Shown piece by piece: positions 51,281-61,006 of a stretch of 64,000 nt of DNA. The stretch comes from WLMZ01 sp037139095 (GTDB lineage Bacteria; Actinomycetota; Acidimicrobiia; Acidimicrobiales; Ilumatobacteraceae), in contig JBAXHD010000001.1 of the NCBI GenBank assembly GCA_037139095.1, positions 1 through 64,000 of the forward strand. Direction: 5' to 3'. The notes under the pieces are model-generated. The model had not been told where the DNA came from. It made no database searches and saw nothing but the letters and a program-made list of their open reading frames with translations. Within the stretch, counting starts at the first letter, position 1, and each line of letters begins with the position of its first letter. The translations under genes were made by a program, and so were the position numbers.

Positions 51281-54200
51281 GTTCTCATCATGACCCCGAC
51301 CGACTCGAGCGTCGCCGGGCGAGTGTGCCGGCCATTGAGTATCCGGCAGCGTTGCCGATCAGCGATCGGCGCGACGATCTGTTGGCAGCAATCCGCGACC
51401 ATCAAGTGGTCATCGTGGCCGGCGAGACCGGTTCGGGCAAGAGCACGCAGCTACCGAAGCTCTGTCTCGAACTTGGTCGCGGAGTAGCGGGACTCATTGG
51501 CCACACCCAGCCGAGGCGAGTCGCCGCGCGAACGATTGCCGAACGGGTGGCCGACGAACTCGGCACCGAGCTCGGCGGGCTGGTTGGCTACACGGTTCGT
51601 TTCACCGATCGGGTGAGCGACGGCACGCTGATCAAGGTGATGACCGACGGAATCTTGCTCGCCGAGATTCAGCACGACCGCACGCTCTCGCGCTACGACA
51701 CGCTGATCATCGACGAGGCCCACGAGCGCAGTCTCAACGTCGACTTCTTGCTCGGTTACATCAAGCAGCTCCTGCCGAGGCGGCCCGATCTCAAAGTGAT
51801 CGTTACGTCGGCCACCATCGACACACAGAGATTTTCTGAGCACTTCAACAACGCTCCTGTCATCGAGGTGACAGGCCGAACCTTTCCGGTAGAGATGCGG
51901 TATCGGCCGTTCGGGGCCAATCTCGACGAAGACATTGATGACGATCGAGATCAGGTGCAAGCGGTCTGCGACGCGGTTGATGAATTGATCGAGCATGGCC
52001 CGGGCGACGTGCTGGTGTTTCTCAGTGGCGAGCGCGAGATTCACGACACGGCCGACGCGCTGCGCCGCCTCGATCGTCCGAACACCGAAGTGCTGCCGCT
52101 GTATGCGCGGTTGTCGGCAGCCGAGCAGCACCGCATCTTCGAGAACCACAGCGGACGTCGAATCGTGCTGTCTACCAACGTGGCCGAAACCTCGCTGACG
52201 GTTCCTGGGGTTCGTTTCGTGGTCGACGCTGGGTCCGCGCGAATCTCTCGATATAGCCATCGACTCAAGGTGCAGCGCTTGCCCATCGAGCCAATCTCGC
52301 AAGCCTCTGCCAACCAACGCGCGGGCCGGTGCGGACGAGTGGCCCCAGGGGTGTGCCTGCGGCTGTATACCCAAGACGATTTCGATCAGCGGCCCGAGTT
52401 CACCGAGCCAGAGATCTTGCGTACCAACCTCGCGTCGGTCATCTTGCAGATGACATCGCTCGGTCTGGGCGATGTCAGCAAGTTCGACTTCCTCGATCCG
52501 CCCGATAGCCGTGCGGTTCGCGATGGCGTCGCGCTTCTCGAAGAACTTGGGGCCATCGATCAGGATCAGCCCGCCGACCGCCGTCGCTTGACCCCGCTTG
52601 GGCGGCGTCTTGCGCGCCTGCCGCTGGACCCTCGCTTTGGTCGAATGGTGCTCGAAGCAGACCGGCACGGCTGTGTGCGCGAAGTCATCGTGATCGCCGC
52701 TGCCCTGACTATTCAAGATCCTCGCGAGCGCCCGGTAGTCAATCGCCAAGCCGCCGACGAAGCGCACAAGCGCTTTGCTGTCGACGACTCAGACTTTCTC
52801 GGCATCGTCGCGCTCTGGGATTACATCCGCGAGCAGCAACGAGCGCTTACCTCGAGCCAGTTCCGCCGACTCTGTCGCGCCGAGTATCTCAACTACCTGC
52901 GCGTGCGCGAGTGGCACGATCTCTACAGCCAACTGCGTCAGATCACCGCCACCATCGGCATTCGGGTGGGCACCGAACACAGTCATCCCGACCGTGTGCA
53001 TCAGTCGGTGTTGGCCGGATTGTTATCGCACCTTGGCATGCGTGATCGTGAGACCCGCGAGTACAACGGCGCTCACGGCTCGAAGTTCGCGATTGTGCCC
53101 GGCTCGGCTCTGGCCAAAAAGCCGGCTCGATGGGTGATGGTGGCCGAGTTGGTCGATACGTCGCGTCTCTGGGGTCGCGTTGCGGCAAACATTCAGCCCG
53201 AGTGGGCCGAGCAGGCGGGCAAGCATTTGGTGAAACGCTTCTACGGCGAGCCCACCTGGGACCCTCGCCGCGGCGGCGCGGTAGCTCTTGAGCGGGTGAC
53301 CCTGTATGGCTTGCCCATCGTGGCTGGCCGCCGAATCGGTTACGACCGGGTCGATCATGGTGCTGCGCGTTCGATGTTCATTCGCCACGCACTCGTCGAA
53401 GGCGACTGGACCACTCGACACAAGTTCGCTGCAGTGAACGCGGCCTTCATAGAGAAGCTTCGCGAGATGGGCGACCGAGTGCGCCGAGTCGACCTTGTAG
53501 ACGACGAAGCGATGTTTGCGTTCTACGACAAACGTGTTGGTCCCGATGTGGTCTCTACTCGCCACTTCGATCGCTGGTGGAAAGACGCACGAGCTGCGCA
53601 GCCGACGATGCTCGATCTCACCTTCGAGGCGCTCGCCGAGGCTTCAGTCGCCGGACAATCGCGCAAGGTCATCGATGCGCATGCATACCCAAACTCGTGG
53701 CAGCAGGACGACCTCAGGCTGGCGGTGACATACCGATTTGATCCGGGCGATGCCAACGATGGCGTCACGGTGCACGTGCCCGTCAGCGTGCTCAACCGCA
53801 TTCGTAACAACGGATTCGATTGGCAGGTGTCAGGCTTTCGCGACGACTTGGTGACTGCGTTGGTGTGGACTCTCCCCAAGGCACTTCGCCGCATGCTCAC
53901 GCCGCTCGCCGACACGGCGCGGGTGGCGGCACAGAGGGTGATGCCCAACGAAGCCGGTTTGGCAGAGTCGCTTGCTGAGGTGCTCACCGAACTCGGTGGC
54001 GACAGGGTGTCGGCTTCTGATTTCGATATCGACCGAGTGCCGCCTCATCTGCGCGTCACGTTTTCTGTTGAGGCCGACGACGGTCGTCTGCTCGCGCTTG
54101 GCAAAGACCTCGACGCATTACGCAAACAACTGAGCGGGCGCGTTCGGCAGGCCATCGCTCAGACAGCCCCAGGCCTCGAACGCAGCGGCATTGTTCGTTG

Positions 54201-55047
54201 GGATTTCGGCACACTGCCTCACGTGGTCGAGACAGCGCGCGATGGTCACACGGTGCGCGGCTATCCGGCTCTACTTGATGACGGCGACTCGGTGTCTATC
54301 CGCATCTTTACAAACCAGGAGATTCAGCAGCGGGTCATGCGTGCGGGGCTTCGTCGGCTGTTGTTGCTCACGGTTCCGTTGTCGCGAAAGTCGATTGGTC
54401 GCGATATCTCGAATGAAGCATTGCTGGCCATTGGTCGTGCTGGTTCGGTGAAGCTTGGCGGTCTTGCCGACGACTGCATCACGGCGGCTGCCGATCGTGT
54501 CCTTGGCAACCACGGTGATCTGGTTTGGAATGAAGCAGCGTTCATTGCGCTGCAGAACGAGGGTCGCGCCGATCTCGCAGCCATTGCCACGGCAGCGATG
54601 AGCATGGTGGGGCAGATCTACGTTGCTGCGGCAACCGTCGACGCCGCACTCGGCAGGTTGGTTACCCCAGCGCTTGCCCCGGCCGTAACCGACATGCGCA
54701 ACCAGTTGGCTCGGCTGCTTCGTCCTGGATTCGTTACCGGTTCGGGCACCGCCCGATTAGTTGACGTCGTGCGCTATATCCGAGCCATCGAGCGCCGCGC
54801 CGACAAGCTCACCAGCGACCCGGCTCGTGACCGCCAGCGCATGCTCGAGATCGTGGCTCTCGAACGTCGCTATGCACAATTCATCGGTCGACTCGAGCCG
54901 AGTCAGATCACCGCCGATGTCATCGACGTCGGGTGGATGATCGAGGAACTGCGAGTTGGCGAATTCGCGCAAACGCTCGGTACCAAACAGTCGGTGAGTG
55001 CCAAGCGCATCGGCCGAGTCATCGACCAACTCGAGGCGCTTCCGTGA
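51277..55047 (+). CDS. hrpA: ATP-dependent RNA helicase HrpA
   Basis: A 1256-residue DEAH-box helicase. Walker A AGETGSGKSTQ is at 48-58, the DEAH box Asp146-His149 in IIDEAHERSLNVDF, then TSATID and the arginine-finger motif QRAGRCGR. HA2, OB-fold and the long HrpA C-terminal (DUF3418-like) region follow, so it is full length. The start is TTG at 51277, which overlaps the ppk2 stop as TTGA. This places the usual family N-terminus (SSHHDPDRLERRRASVPAI) at residue 2. A longer frame into ppk2 is rejected. Confidence 0.92.
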   Translation: MSSHHDPDRLERRRASVPAIEYPAALPISDRRDDLLAAIRDHQVVIVAGETGSGKSTQLPKLCLELGRGVAGLIGHTQPRRVAARTIAERVADELGTELGGLVGYTVRFTDRVSDGTLIKVMTDGILLAEIQHDRTLSRYDTLIIDEAHERSLNVDFLLGYIKQLLPRRPDLKVIVTSATIDTQRFSEHFNNAPVIEVTGRTFPVEMRYRPFGANLDEDIDDDRDQVQAVCDAVDELIEHGPGDVLVFLSGEREIHDTADALRRLDRPNTEVLPLYARLSAAEQHRIFENHSGRRIVLSTNVAETSLTVPGVRFVVDAGSARISRYSHRLKVQRLPIEPISQASANQRAGRCGRVAPGVCLRLYTQDDFDQRPEFTEPEILRTNLASVILQMTSLGLGDVSKFDFLDPPDSRAVRDGVALLEELGAIDQDQPADRRRLTPLGRRLARLPLDPRFGRMVLEADRHGCVREVIVIAAALTIQDPRERPVVNRQAADEAHKRFAVDDSDFLGIVALWDYIREQQRALTSSQFRRLCRAEYLNYLRVREWHDLYSQLRQITATIGIRVGTEHSHPDRVHQSVLAGLLSHLGMRDRETREYNGAHGSKFAIVPGSALAKKPARWVMVAELVDTSRLWGRVAANIQPEWAEQAGKHLVKRFYGEPTWDPRRGGAVALERVTLYGLPIVAGRRIGYDRVDHGAARSMFIRHALVEGDWTTRHKFAAVNAAFIEKLREMGDRVRRVDLVDDEAMFAFYDKRVGPDVVSTRHFDRWWKDARAAQPTMLDLTFEALAEASVAGQSRKVIDAHAYPNSWQQDDLRLAVTYRFDPGDANDGVTVHVPVSVLNRIRNNGFDWQVSGFRDDLVTALVWTLPKALRRMLTPLADTARVAAQRVMPNEAGLAESLAEVLTELGGDRVSASDFDIDRVPPHLRVTFSVEADDGRLLALGKDLDALRKQLSGRVRQAIAQTAPGLERSGIVRWDFGTLPHVVETARDGHTVRGYPALLDDGDSVSIRIFTNQEIQQRVMRAGLRRLLLLTVPLSRKSIGRDISNEALLAIGRAGSVKLGGLADDCITAAADRVLGNHGDLVWNEAAFIALQNEGRADLAAIATAAMSMVGQIYVAAATVDAALGRLVTPALAPAVTDMRNQLARLLRPGFVTGSGTARLVDVVRYIRAIERRADKLTSDPARDRQRMLEIVALERRYAQFIGRLEPSQITADVIDVGWMIEELRVGEFAQTLGTKQSVSAKRIGRVIDQLEALP

Positions 55048-55069
55048 GCGGCCATTAGGGCTCAGCCCC

Positions 55070-55110
55070 GTAAAGCGTCAGCGCACGGTCGGCGTGCGCT
55101 GACGCTTTAC
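55070..55110. terminator. Perfect 18-bp hairpin between convergent genes (repeat family copy 2)
   Basis: GTAAAGCGTCAGCGCACG, loop GTCGG and CGTGCGCTGACGCTTTAC pair perfectly over 18 bases. It lies between the stops of hrpA and the convergent permease and probably terminates both. Its core is shared with 7743-7783, and its right arm plus 19 following bases recur at 60935-60972. Confidence 0.78.
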
Positions 55111-55129
55111 GAACGAGATGGTGACCGCC
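55092..55129 (+). repeat. Direct repeat, left copy
   Basis: This 38-base segment begins GCGTGCGCTGACGCTTTACG and ends GATGGTGACCGCC. It matches 60935-60972 at 34 of 38 positions in the same orientation. It overlaps the right arm of the hairpin at 55070-55110. Confidence 0.75.
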
Positions 55130-55140
55130 GCTACGGCGTG

Positions 55141-57519
55141 TCAGTGGTGTTCGCTCGGTGACTCGGGCATTGGCGGCACGCTGATGAGTTCGAACGTGGG
55201 GTTGATCATCGCCAGAATTCCGCCTTGCTGACTGGCAACACCCGATGCCGACAAGATCGTGCCGGTGCGGATTCCACCGATCGACCGACGTCCGAGAAAC
55301 GCAATGGTGACGCTGCCTGTTTCGTCGGAGAGGGTGCATTCGAGAGTCGGCGCGTTACCCCACGGCTGCACGCGAATTGCGGTGACTCGACCTGCCACCG
55401 ATGTGGGCTGGCGGAGTTCGATGTCGGCAATCTTTGTCCGGCCGAGCGGGAGGCCCGATACGTCGATGCTGTTGACCGAGCGTGGTTTTTGGGCGCGCCC
55501 CCGACCGTTGGTTGCGCCCCGCCCGTGTGAGTTTACTTCTCGCAGGCCCTCAGCGGCTAGGTCTGCCTCGAGCGCATTCGATATGTGGCTTCCGAGGTGA
55601 TAGGGAACCACGGTGACATTGCAGTGGGGCAGCGTTGAGAGCGCCTGAGTGATACCTGTCGAGGAACGATCGTGCAGTAAACGATGCCAGACCTTGGTGT
55701 ATTCACGACGAGGGATCAGCACGCTGAGCTCTGTTTCGTTGCCCTGTGTTAGGCGCGCCGCAAGTTCAAGAGCTGCTCGCGGGACGCGTCGATCTGGGCA
55801 TTCGACGATGTCGAGGGGGAAGCGATTGAAGCCGAGCTTTTGCCAAGCATCGGTGAGGATGTCGGTCTTCCAAGGATCGAGGTCGAAGTGCACAGCGCGC
55901 AGTTCGTCGGGGAACAAGGTCTTCGCGTACTGCATCGCCCGCGCTGTCGCGACATCAAGCTTGTCGACGAGCACGACTACTTCGTGGCGACGCAACGCGG
56001 GCGTCTCGGCGGCGACCTTCGCGTCCTCATGGAGTTCGTGGTCTTCAGTCTCATACGCCTTGTTTAGACGAACGAGGCCGAACACCATGATTGGAACGAG
56101 GAGCAAGATCACCCACGCCCCTTCTTTAAACTTCACGCACGTAACGATGACGAGCACGATCAACGAGAGCATTGCTCCGATGCCATTGATCACCAGGCCA
56201 GACTTCCAGCCTTCTTCCTTCAGGCGGATGTGATGCTTGGCCATGCCCGCCTGCGAGAGGGTGAAGCTTGTGAACACTCCGATGGCGTACAACGGAATCA
56301 GTCGGCTCACTTCTCCGCCCGTGGCTAGGAGCGTGACGATCGCAGCGGCGGCGAGAAAGATGATGCCGTTCGAGAACACCAGCCGATGTCCGCGAATCAT
56401 GAACTGGCGCGGCATGAAGTTGTCGCCAGCATGGAACGACGCCAACCGCGGGAAGTCGGCAAAGCTGGTGTTCGCGGCGAGAACAAGAATCAGCATGGTG
56501 CCGGTTTGCAGTAGATAGAACAGCGCACGACCGAGGGTGCTGGGGCCGTACACAAACCCGCCGACCTGCGAAATCACGGTCGGGGTTCCGCCGTGATAGG
56601 GCATCGCATGCGTGCGGGCAGCCAATATCGATAGGCCGAGAAACATAATGCCAAGGAGCGATCCCATGACCACGAGGGTCTTTCGTGCGTTCTTCCAAGC
56701 GGGCTCTCGAAATGCTGGAACTCCGTTGGAGATCGCTTCGACTCCGGTGACCGCGGCGCCTCCGGATCCGAAGGCCTTCAACACGATGAAGACGGTGGCC
56801 CCCATGAGCAATCCGCTTCCCGAATGGGTTCCCATTGGTTCCATACCGGGCAGGTTCGTGGGGCCCTTTGGCAGCGAGGAGAAGATGAGTTTGTAGCCGC
56901 CGACTCCGAGCAGAACGAGCATGTTGATGATGAAGAAATAGGTAGGAGCCGCAAAGAGCTTGCCTGACTCCTTTGTTCCGCGGAGGTTGCCGTAGGCAAT
57001 GAGGGCAACGAAACCAAGCGCGATGAGGTGCTTGTACGGTGCGAGTGGAGTGATGGCCGAGGCAAGTGCGTCGCTGCCGGCCGCCACCGAAACTGCCACC
57101 GTCAGCACATAGTCAGTGAGAAGGGCTACGCCAGCGACCTGCGCAGGCATGAGTCCGAAGTTGTCGCGAGTAACGATGTAGGCGCCGCCGGCAGATGGGT
57201 AGGCCTTGATTGTCTGGCGATACGACAAGATCAAAAAGCCAAGCACGACGAGCAATGCGATGGTTACGGGCGTGACCAACGTGAAGGCGGCGAGGCCCAC
57301 GTACGGGGCGAGCACGCGAAGGATCTCTTCGGTCGCGTACGCGCAGGACGACAGATTGTCCGACGCAAATACAGCGAGTGCGGTGGGGTTGCCCAAGCGT
57401 TCGTGTACGAGTTGCTCAGAATGAAGTGGCGGACCAAGCACCGCGTTCTTGAGTCGGTAGCTCAGTGGCTCCGGAATCTCGTTGCCGCGACTTCGTGGGT
57501 CATGGCTCGCGCTGCTCAT
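55141..57519 (-). CDS. APC-type permease fused to USP-like and OB-fold domains
   Basis: A 792-residue protein with three parts. Residues 1-480 form an amino acid-polyamine-cation type permease with about twelve membrane segments (SAYATEEIL-like start, IKAYPSAGGAYIVTRDNFGL). Residues about 500-640 form a cytosolic USP-like domain (LRRHEVVVLVDKLDVATARA). Residues about 690-780 form an OB-fold (TSVAGRVTAIRVQPWG, DETGSVTIAFLGRR). KimA-like potassium uptake is a reasonable guess because it is divergent from KdpDE. The ATG at 57519 is chosen; a TTG at 57600 would add 27 residues. No strong Shine-Dalgarno decides it. Confidence 0.82.
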   Translation of the reverse strand: MSSASHDPRSRGNEIPEPLSYRLKNAVLGPPLHSEQLVHERLGNPTALAVFASDNLSSCAYATEEILRVLAPYVGLAAFTLVTPVTIALLVVLGFLILSYRQTIKAYPSAGGAYIVTRDNFGLMPAQVAGVALLTDYVLTVAVSVAAGSDALASAITPLAPYKHLIALGFVALIAYGNLRGTKESGKLFAAPTYFFIINMLVLLGVGGYKLIFSSLPKGPTNLPGMEPMGTHSGSGLLMGATVFIVLKAFGSGGAAVTGVEAISNGVPAFREPAWKNARKTLVVMGSLLGIMFLGLSILAARTHAMPYHGGTPTVISQVGGFVYGPSTLGRALFYLLQTGTMLILVLAANTSFADFPRLASFHAGDNFMPRQFMIRGHRLVFSNGIIFLAAAAIVTLLATGGEVSRLIPLYAIGVFTSFTLSQAGMAKHHIRLKEEGWKSGLVINGIGAMLSLIVLVIVTCVKFKEGAWVILLLVPIMVFGLVRLNKAYETEDHELHEDAKVAAETPALRRHEVVVLVDKLDVATARAMQYAKTLFPDELRAVHFDLDPWKTDILTDAWQKLGFNRFPLDIVECPDRRVPRAALELAARLTQGNETELSVLIPRREYTKVWHRLLHDRSSTGITQALSTLPHCNVTVVPYHLGSHISNALEADLAAEGLREVNSHGRGATNGRGRAQKPRSVNSIDVSGLPLGRTKIADIELRQPTSVAGRVTAIRVQPWGNAPTLECTLSDETGSVTIAFLGRRSIGGIRTGTILSASGVASQQGGILAMINPTFELISVPPMPESPSEHH

Positions 57520-57671
57520 GGTGGGCGTCGGCGAATCGGGAATTTCCTGTTCAGATAGCACCCTCCAAGTGAACCGAAGTGCGTTGAGCCGGGCCGTCAA
57601 GACAGCGCATAGAGTGCGCGGCGACGCGTCAAGATCGCGCTAAGAGGCCTTCAACAAGGCACACTGGGTGA

Positions 57672-60242
57672 ATGCGTCGGGGAGTTCTCCGTATCTACCT
57701 AGGTGCCGCTCCTGGCGTCGGCAAGACATTTGCGATGCTCGACGAAGGTTGGCGTCGCTCACAGCGCGGGGCCGATGTTGTGGTTGGCTTTGTCGAAACC
57801 CATGGCCGCGCAAATACTGCTGCGCAGATTCGTGATCTCGAAGTCGTGCCTCGGCGGGTTCTTGCACTGGCTACGGGGCAACTCGAGGAGATGGATTTTG
57901 ATGCCGTCGTCGCTCGAGCACCAAGCGTCGTACTCGTCGATGAGCTGGCCCACAGCAATGTCGCCGGAAGTCGTCATGCCAAGCGGTGGGAAGACGTGGG
58001 TGGGTTTCTTGATGCCGGGATCGATGTGATCTCCACGCTGAACCTTCAGAATTTTGAGTCACTCGCAGACGTGATCGTGAAGATCACTGGATACTCCGAA
58101 CCCGAGCTGATACCTGACTCGGTTGTGCGGTCTGCCGATCAGATTGAGCTGGTCGACATGAGCCCCGAGGCACTTCGCCGCCGGCTCGCGCACGGAAATA
58201 TCTACGCAGCGGACCAACTCGACGCGACTTTGGCAAACTTCTTTCGGCTCGGCAATCTTGGAGCACTTCGCGAACTTGCGTTGCTGTGGGTGGCCGATCG
58301 GGTCGAGGAGCGACTGCAGGGCTATCTCGATGAGCATGGCATTACAGAGTCTTGGGAAACTCGGGAGCGTGTTGTTGTTGCTCTCGCAGGCGCTGGTGGC
58401 ACGCACCTCTTGCGCCGCGCTGCGCGAATTGCTGGCCGCCTGCAAGCAGATCTGATCGGCGTGCATGTTGCTTCAGGAGATGCTTCTGTAGGTAGCAACC
58501 TTGAAGAGCAGCGGAATCTTCTCGGCCAGTTGGGTGGGCAATACCGCGAAGTAGTCAGCGACGACGTTGCGGCTGCGCTGGCAAGCTTTGCGAAGAGCGA
58601 GAAGGCCACTCAGTTGGTGCTTGGCGCAGGCCGGCGATCGCGCTTTGGCGTGCGCCGTCGTGGCTCGGTTGTGAGGTCGTTGCTCCGACACATTGACCAG
58701 ATTGATGTGCACGTGATTGCTCAGCCAACACAGAAGTCAGCCTCGTGGACGCACCTGCCCCGAGTGAATCGATTGGCACCGCTTCCGCGTGGGCGACGAT
58801 ACGCGGCATGGCTGATGTGTGTTGCAGGTCTGCCGCTGATGACACTGGCACTGACCCTGATTCGGCAACACGTGAGCCTCGGTTCAGAGTTGCTTCTCAG
58901 CCTCGGCTTTGTTGTCTTGGTCGCTGCGGTTGGTGGCTTGCTCATTGGTCTCGTCGCGTCGATTCTCGCCTTCCTTTTGACCAACTGGTTCTTTGTTCCT
59001 CCCTTTCACACCCTGAGCGTGAGCGAGTCGAGCAACTTAGTGATGCTCAGCGTTTTCATTACGGTGGCGGTCATCGTGAGCGTGCTTGTCGACCGCGCCG
59101 CACTGCGTACTCGCGAGGCTTCGCGAGCCCGCGCCCAAGCCGGGGCGCTTGCGCGTACCACCGGAACGCTTGTGGGTTCTAGCGATCCGCTGCCCGATCT
59201 TGTCGATCAGCTTCGAGTCACGTTCGGCCTCGACGCAGTCGCGGTCCTCGAGCGCACCTCCAACGGCTGGTTGGTCAACTCTGCTGTTGGACAGCCAGTG
59301 CCGCGCCAACCCGACGATGGCGCCTCGCTCGCTCTTGACCCGAACGGCGATCGTTGGTTGGTTCTCGTTGGAGGAGCCGTCGACGTCGACGACCATTCGG
59401 TTCTTCGAGCGTTTGCCGATCAGTTGTCGTTGGCGCTCGAAGGCAGGCGCCTTCGCTCTGAGGCTGAATCTGCGGTCAGCCTTGCTCAAGCAAATGCGTT
59501 ACGAACGGCTCTGTTGCAAGCGGTCTCGCACGATCTCCGTACGCCGTTGGCGTCGATCAAAGCGTCTGTGAGCGGACTTCTGCAGAGCGACGTCGCATTC
59601 TCGCCACAAGATCGAATGAGCCTGTTGCGCAATATCGACGGCGCCTCAGATCGTCTCGATCGGCTTGTCGTGAACCTCCTCGACATGAGTCGCCTGCAGG
59701 CTGGCGCCGTCGAAAGTGCGAACCGTGCTGTTGCGTTGGAAGACGTTGTGGCGGCCGCAGTAGCGAACACGGCCCATCTCGGCGGTCGAATCGTTGTCGA
59801 TGTTCCAGACACCCTGCCGTTAGTGATGGCCGACCCGGCGCTGCTCGAACGTGCGCTCGCGAACATTGTGTCGAATGCGTTGGCGTGGTCACCGATCGAT
59901 GCAACAGTTCGAATTCAAGCCGGGCTTGTTCGACACATGGTGAACCTACGAATCATCGATGTTGGTCCTGGAATTCCTGTGAGCGAACGTCAGCGTGTCT
60001 TCGAGCCGTTTCAGCGTCTGGGCGATCGATCAAACGATGCCGGAGTTGGTCTCGGGCTTGCGATCGCGCGGGGCTTCATCGATTCGATGGGTGCAACATT
60101 AGAAATCGATGAGACTCCTGGTGGAGGAGTCACCATGTGTATCGCGCTGCCCGCCGTTCTTGAGGAGTCTCCCGACATCGCCTTCGAGATTGCCCCGGAG
60201 TTGGCTGCTGAGTTGCAACCCAACGTTGAGGTTCTCCCATGA
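57672..60242 (+). CDS. kdpD: Sensor histidine kinase KdpD
   Basis: An 856-residue sensor kinase. The KdpD N-domain has the P-loop GAAPGVGKTF at 11-20 and ends near 205; a USP-like domain covers about 235-360. Four membrane segments lie at about 375-475 and a GAF-like region at 495-600. The phosphoacceptor His620 is in SHDLRTPLAS, followed by a complete ATPase domain with DVGPGIPVSERQRVFEPF. It senses potassium or ionic stress and phosphorylates KdpE, whose gene overlaps by 4 bases. A CACACT hexamer is 6 bases before the ATG. No KdpFABC genes are near. Confidence 0.94.
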   Translation: MRRGVLRIYLGAAPGVGKTFAMLDEGWRRSQRGADVVVGFVETHGRANTAAQIRDLEVVPRRVLALATGQLEEMDFDAVVARAPSVVLVDELAHSNVAGSRHAKRWEDVGGFLDAGIDVISTLNLQNFESLADVIVKITGYSEPELIPDSVVRSADQIELVDMSPEALRRRLAHGNIYAADQLDATLANFFRLGNLGALRELALLWVADRVEERLQGYLDEHGITESWETRERVVVALAGAGGTHLLRRAARIAGRLQADLIGVHVASGDASVGSNLEEQRNLLGQLGGQYREVVSDDVAAALASFAKSEKATQLVLGAGRRSRFGVRRRGSVVRSLLRHIDQIDVHVIAQPTQKSASWTHLPRVNRLAPLPRGRRYAAWLMCVAGLPLMTLALTLIRQHVSLGSELLLSLGFVVLVAAVGGLLIGLVASILAFLLTNWFFVPPFHTLSVSESSNLVMLSVFITVAVIVSVLVDRAALRTREASRARAQAGALARTTGTLVGSSDPLPDLVDQLRVTFGLDAVAVLERTSNGWLVNSAVGQPVPRQPDDGASLALDPNGDRWLVLVGGAVDVDDHSVLRAFADQLSLALEGRRLRSEAESAVSLAQANALRTALLQAVSHDLRTPLASIKASVSGLLQSDVAFSPQDRMSLLRNIDGASDRLDRLVVNLLDMSRLQAGAVESANRAVALEDVVAAAVANTAHLGGRIVVDVPDTLPLVMADPALLERALANIVSNALAWSPIDATVRIQAGLVRHMVNLRIIDVGPGIPVSERQRVFEPFQRLGDRSNDAGVGLGLAIARGFIDSMGATLEIDETPGGGVTMCIALPAVLEESPDIAFEIAPELAAELQPNVEVLP

Positions 60243-60928
60243 CCGCTGCACCTCTGGCCCGAATTCTTGTCGTCGATGATGAACCTCAGATTCGAAGCGC
60301 TCTCGATGTGAACCTGCGCGCTCGTGGATACGCAGTCGATCTCGCCGAGACCGGCGAGCAAGGCCTCCTGCTCGCAGCAACCCATCACCCCGACCTAGTG
60401 CTTCTCGACCTTGGGCTGCCGGGGATCGACGGCATCGAAGTGGTGCAGGGTTTGCGCGGTTGGACAACCGTGCCGATCATCATTCTTTCTGTGCGAAGCG
60501 CCGAGTCCGACAAGGTGGCGGCGCTTGATGCCGGTGCAGATGACTACGTGTCGAAACCGTTCGGCATGAACGAGTTGCTCGCGAGGTTGCGAGCAACATT
60601 GCGCCGCCATCAACCGGAGCCCGAAGTGCCCGTGGTGCGCACGGATGCCTTCGTCGTCGACCTCGTTGCCAAACGGGTGGTCTGCGCCGAACGCGAGGTG
60701 CGCCTCACGCCGATTGAGTGGGCGATCCTTGAACATCTTGTTCGCAATCCCGGGCGGTTGGTCACGCAGCGCCAGTTGCTGGCTCAGGTTTGGGGACCTC
60801 AGTACACGGTCGAGACAAACTATTTGCGGGTTCACCTCGCAGCGATTCGCAAGAAGCTTGAGCCCACGCCAAGCCAACCCCGCTACTTTGTCACCGAACC
60901 GGGAATCGGTTATCGCTTCGAGCCGTGA
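60239..60928 (+). CDS. kdpE: Response regulator KdpE
   Basis: A 229-residue OmpR-class regulator. The receiver domain has Asp13/Asp14 and the phosphoacceptor Asp57 in VLLDLGLPGIDG, with the conserved lysine in YVSKPFGMNELL. The C-terminal winged helix runs from about 132 (LTPIEWAILEHLVRNPGRLV, then VWGPQYTVETNYLRVHLAAI). Its start overlaps the kdpD stop (ATGA). The likely target is the divergent permease promoter at about 57520-57670, as no Kdp ATPase is encoded here (inference). Confidence 0.95.
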   Translation: MTAAPLARILVVDDEPQIRSALDVNLRARGYAVDLAETGEQGLLLAATHHPDLVLLDLGLPGIDGIEVVQGLRGWTTVPIIILSVRSAESDKVAALDAGADDYVSKPFGMNELLARLRATLRRHQPEPEVPVVRTDAFVVDLVAKRVVCAEREVRLTPIEWAILEHLVRNPGRLVTQRQLLAQVWGPQYTVETNYLRVHLAAIRKKLEPTPSQPRYFVTEPGIGYRFEP

Positions 60929-60934
60929 TTGGTT

Positions 60935-60972
60935 GCGTGAGCTGACGCTTTACGCGCGAAATGGTGACCGCC
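60935..60972 (+). repeat. Direct repeat, right copy
   Basis: This 38-base segment lies 6 bases after the kdpE stop. It matches 55092-55129 at 34 of 38 positions, sharing GCTGACGCTTTACG and ATGGTGACCGCC exactly. Unlike the left copy it has no left hairpin arm, so it is a half element. Confidence 0.75.
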
Positions 60973-61006
60973 CAAGGTTCGGCGCGAGGGGTCCTCTCAA
61001 CTCGCT

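Noticed and set aside
55141..60928. Kdp potassium ATPase operon
   Set aside because: Only kdpD and kdpE are present; neighbouring frames show no KdpA, KdpB or KdpC sequence.
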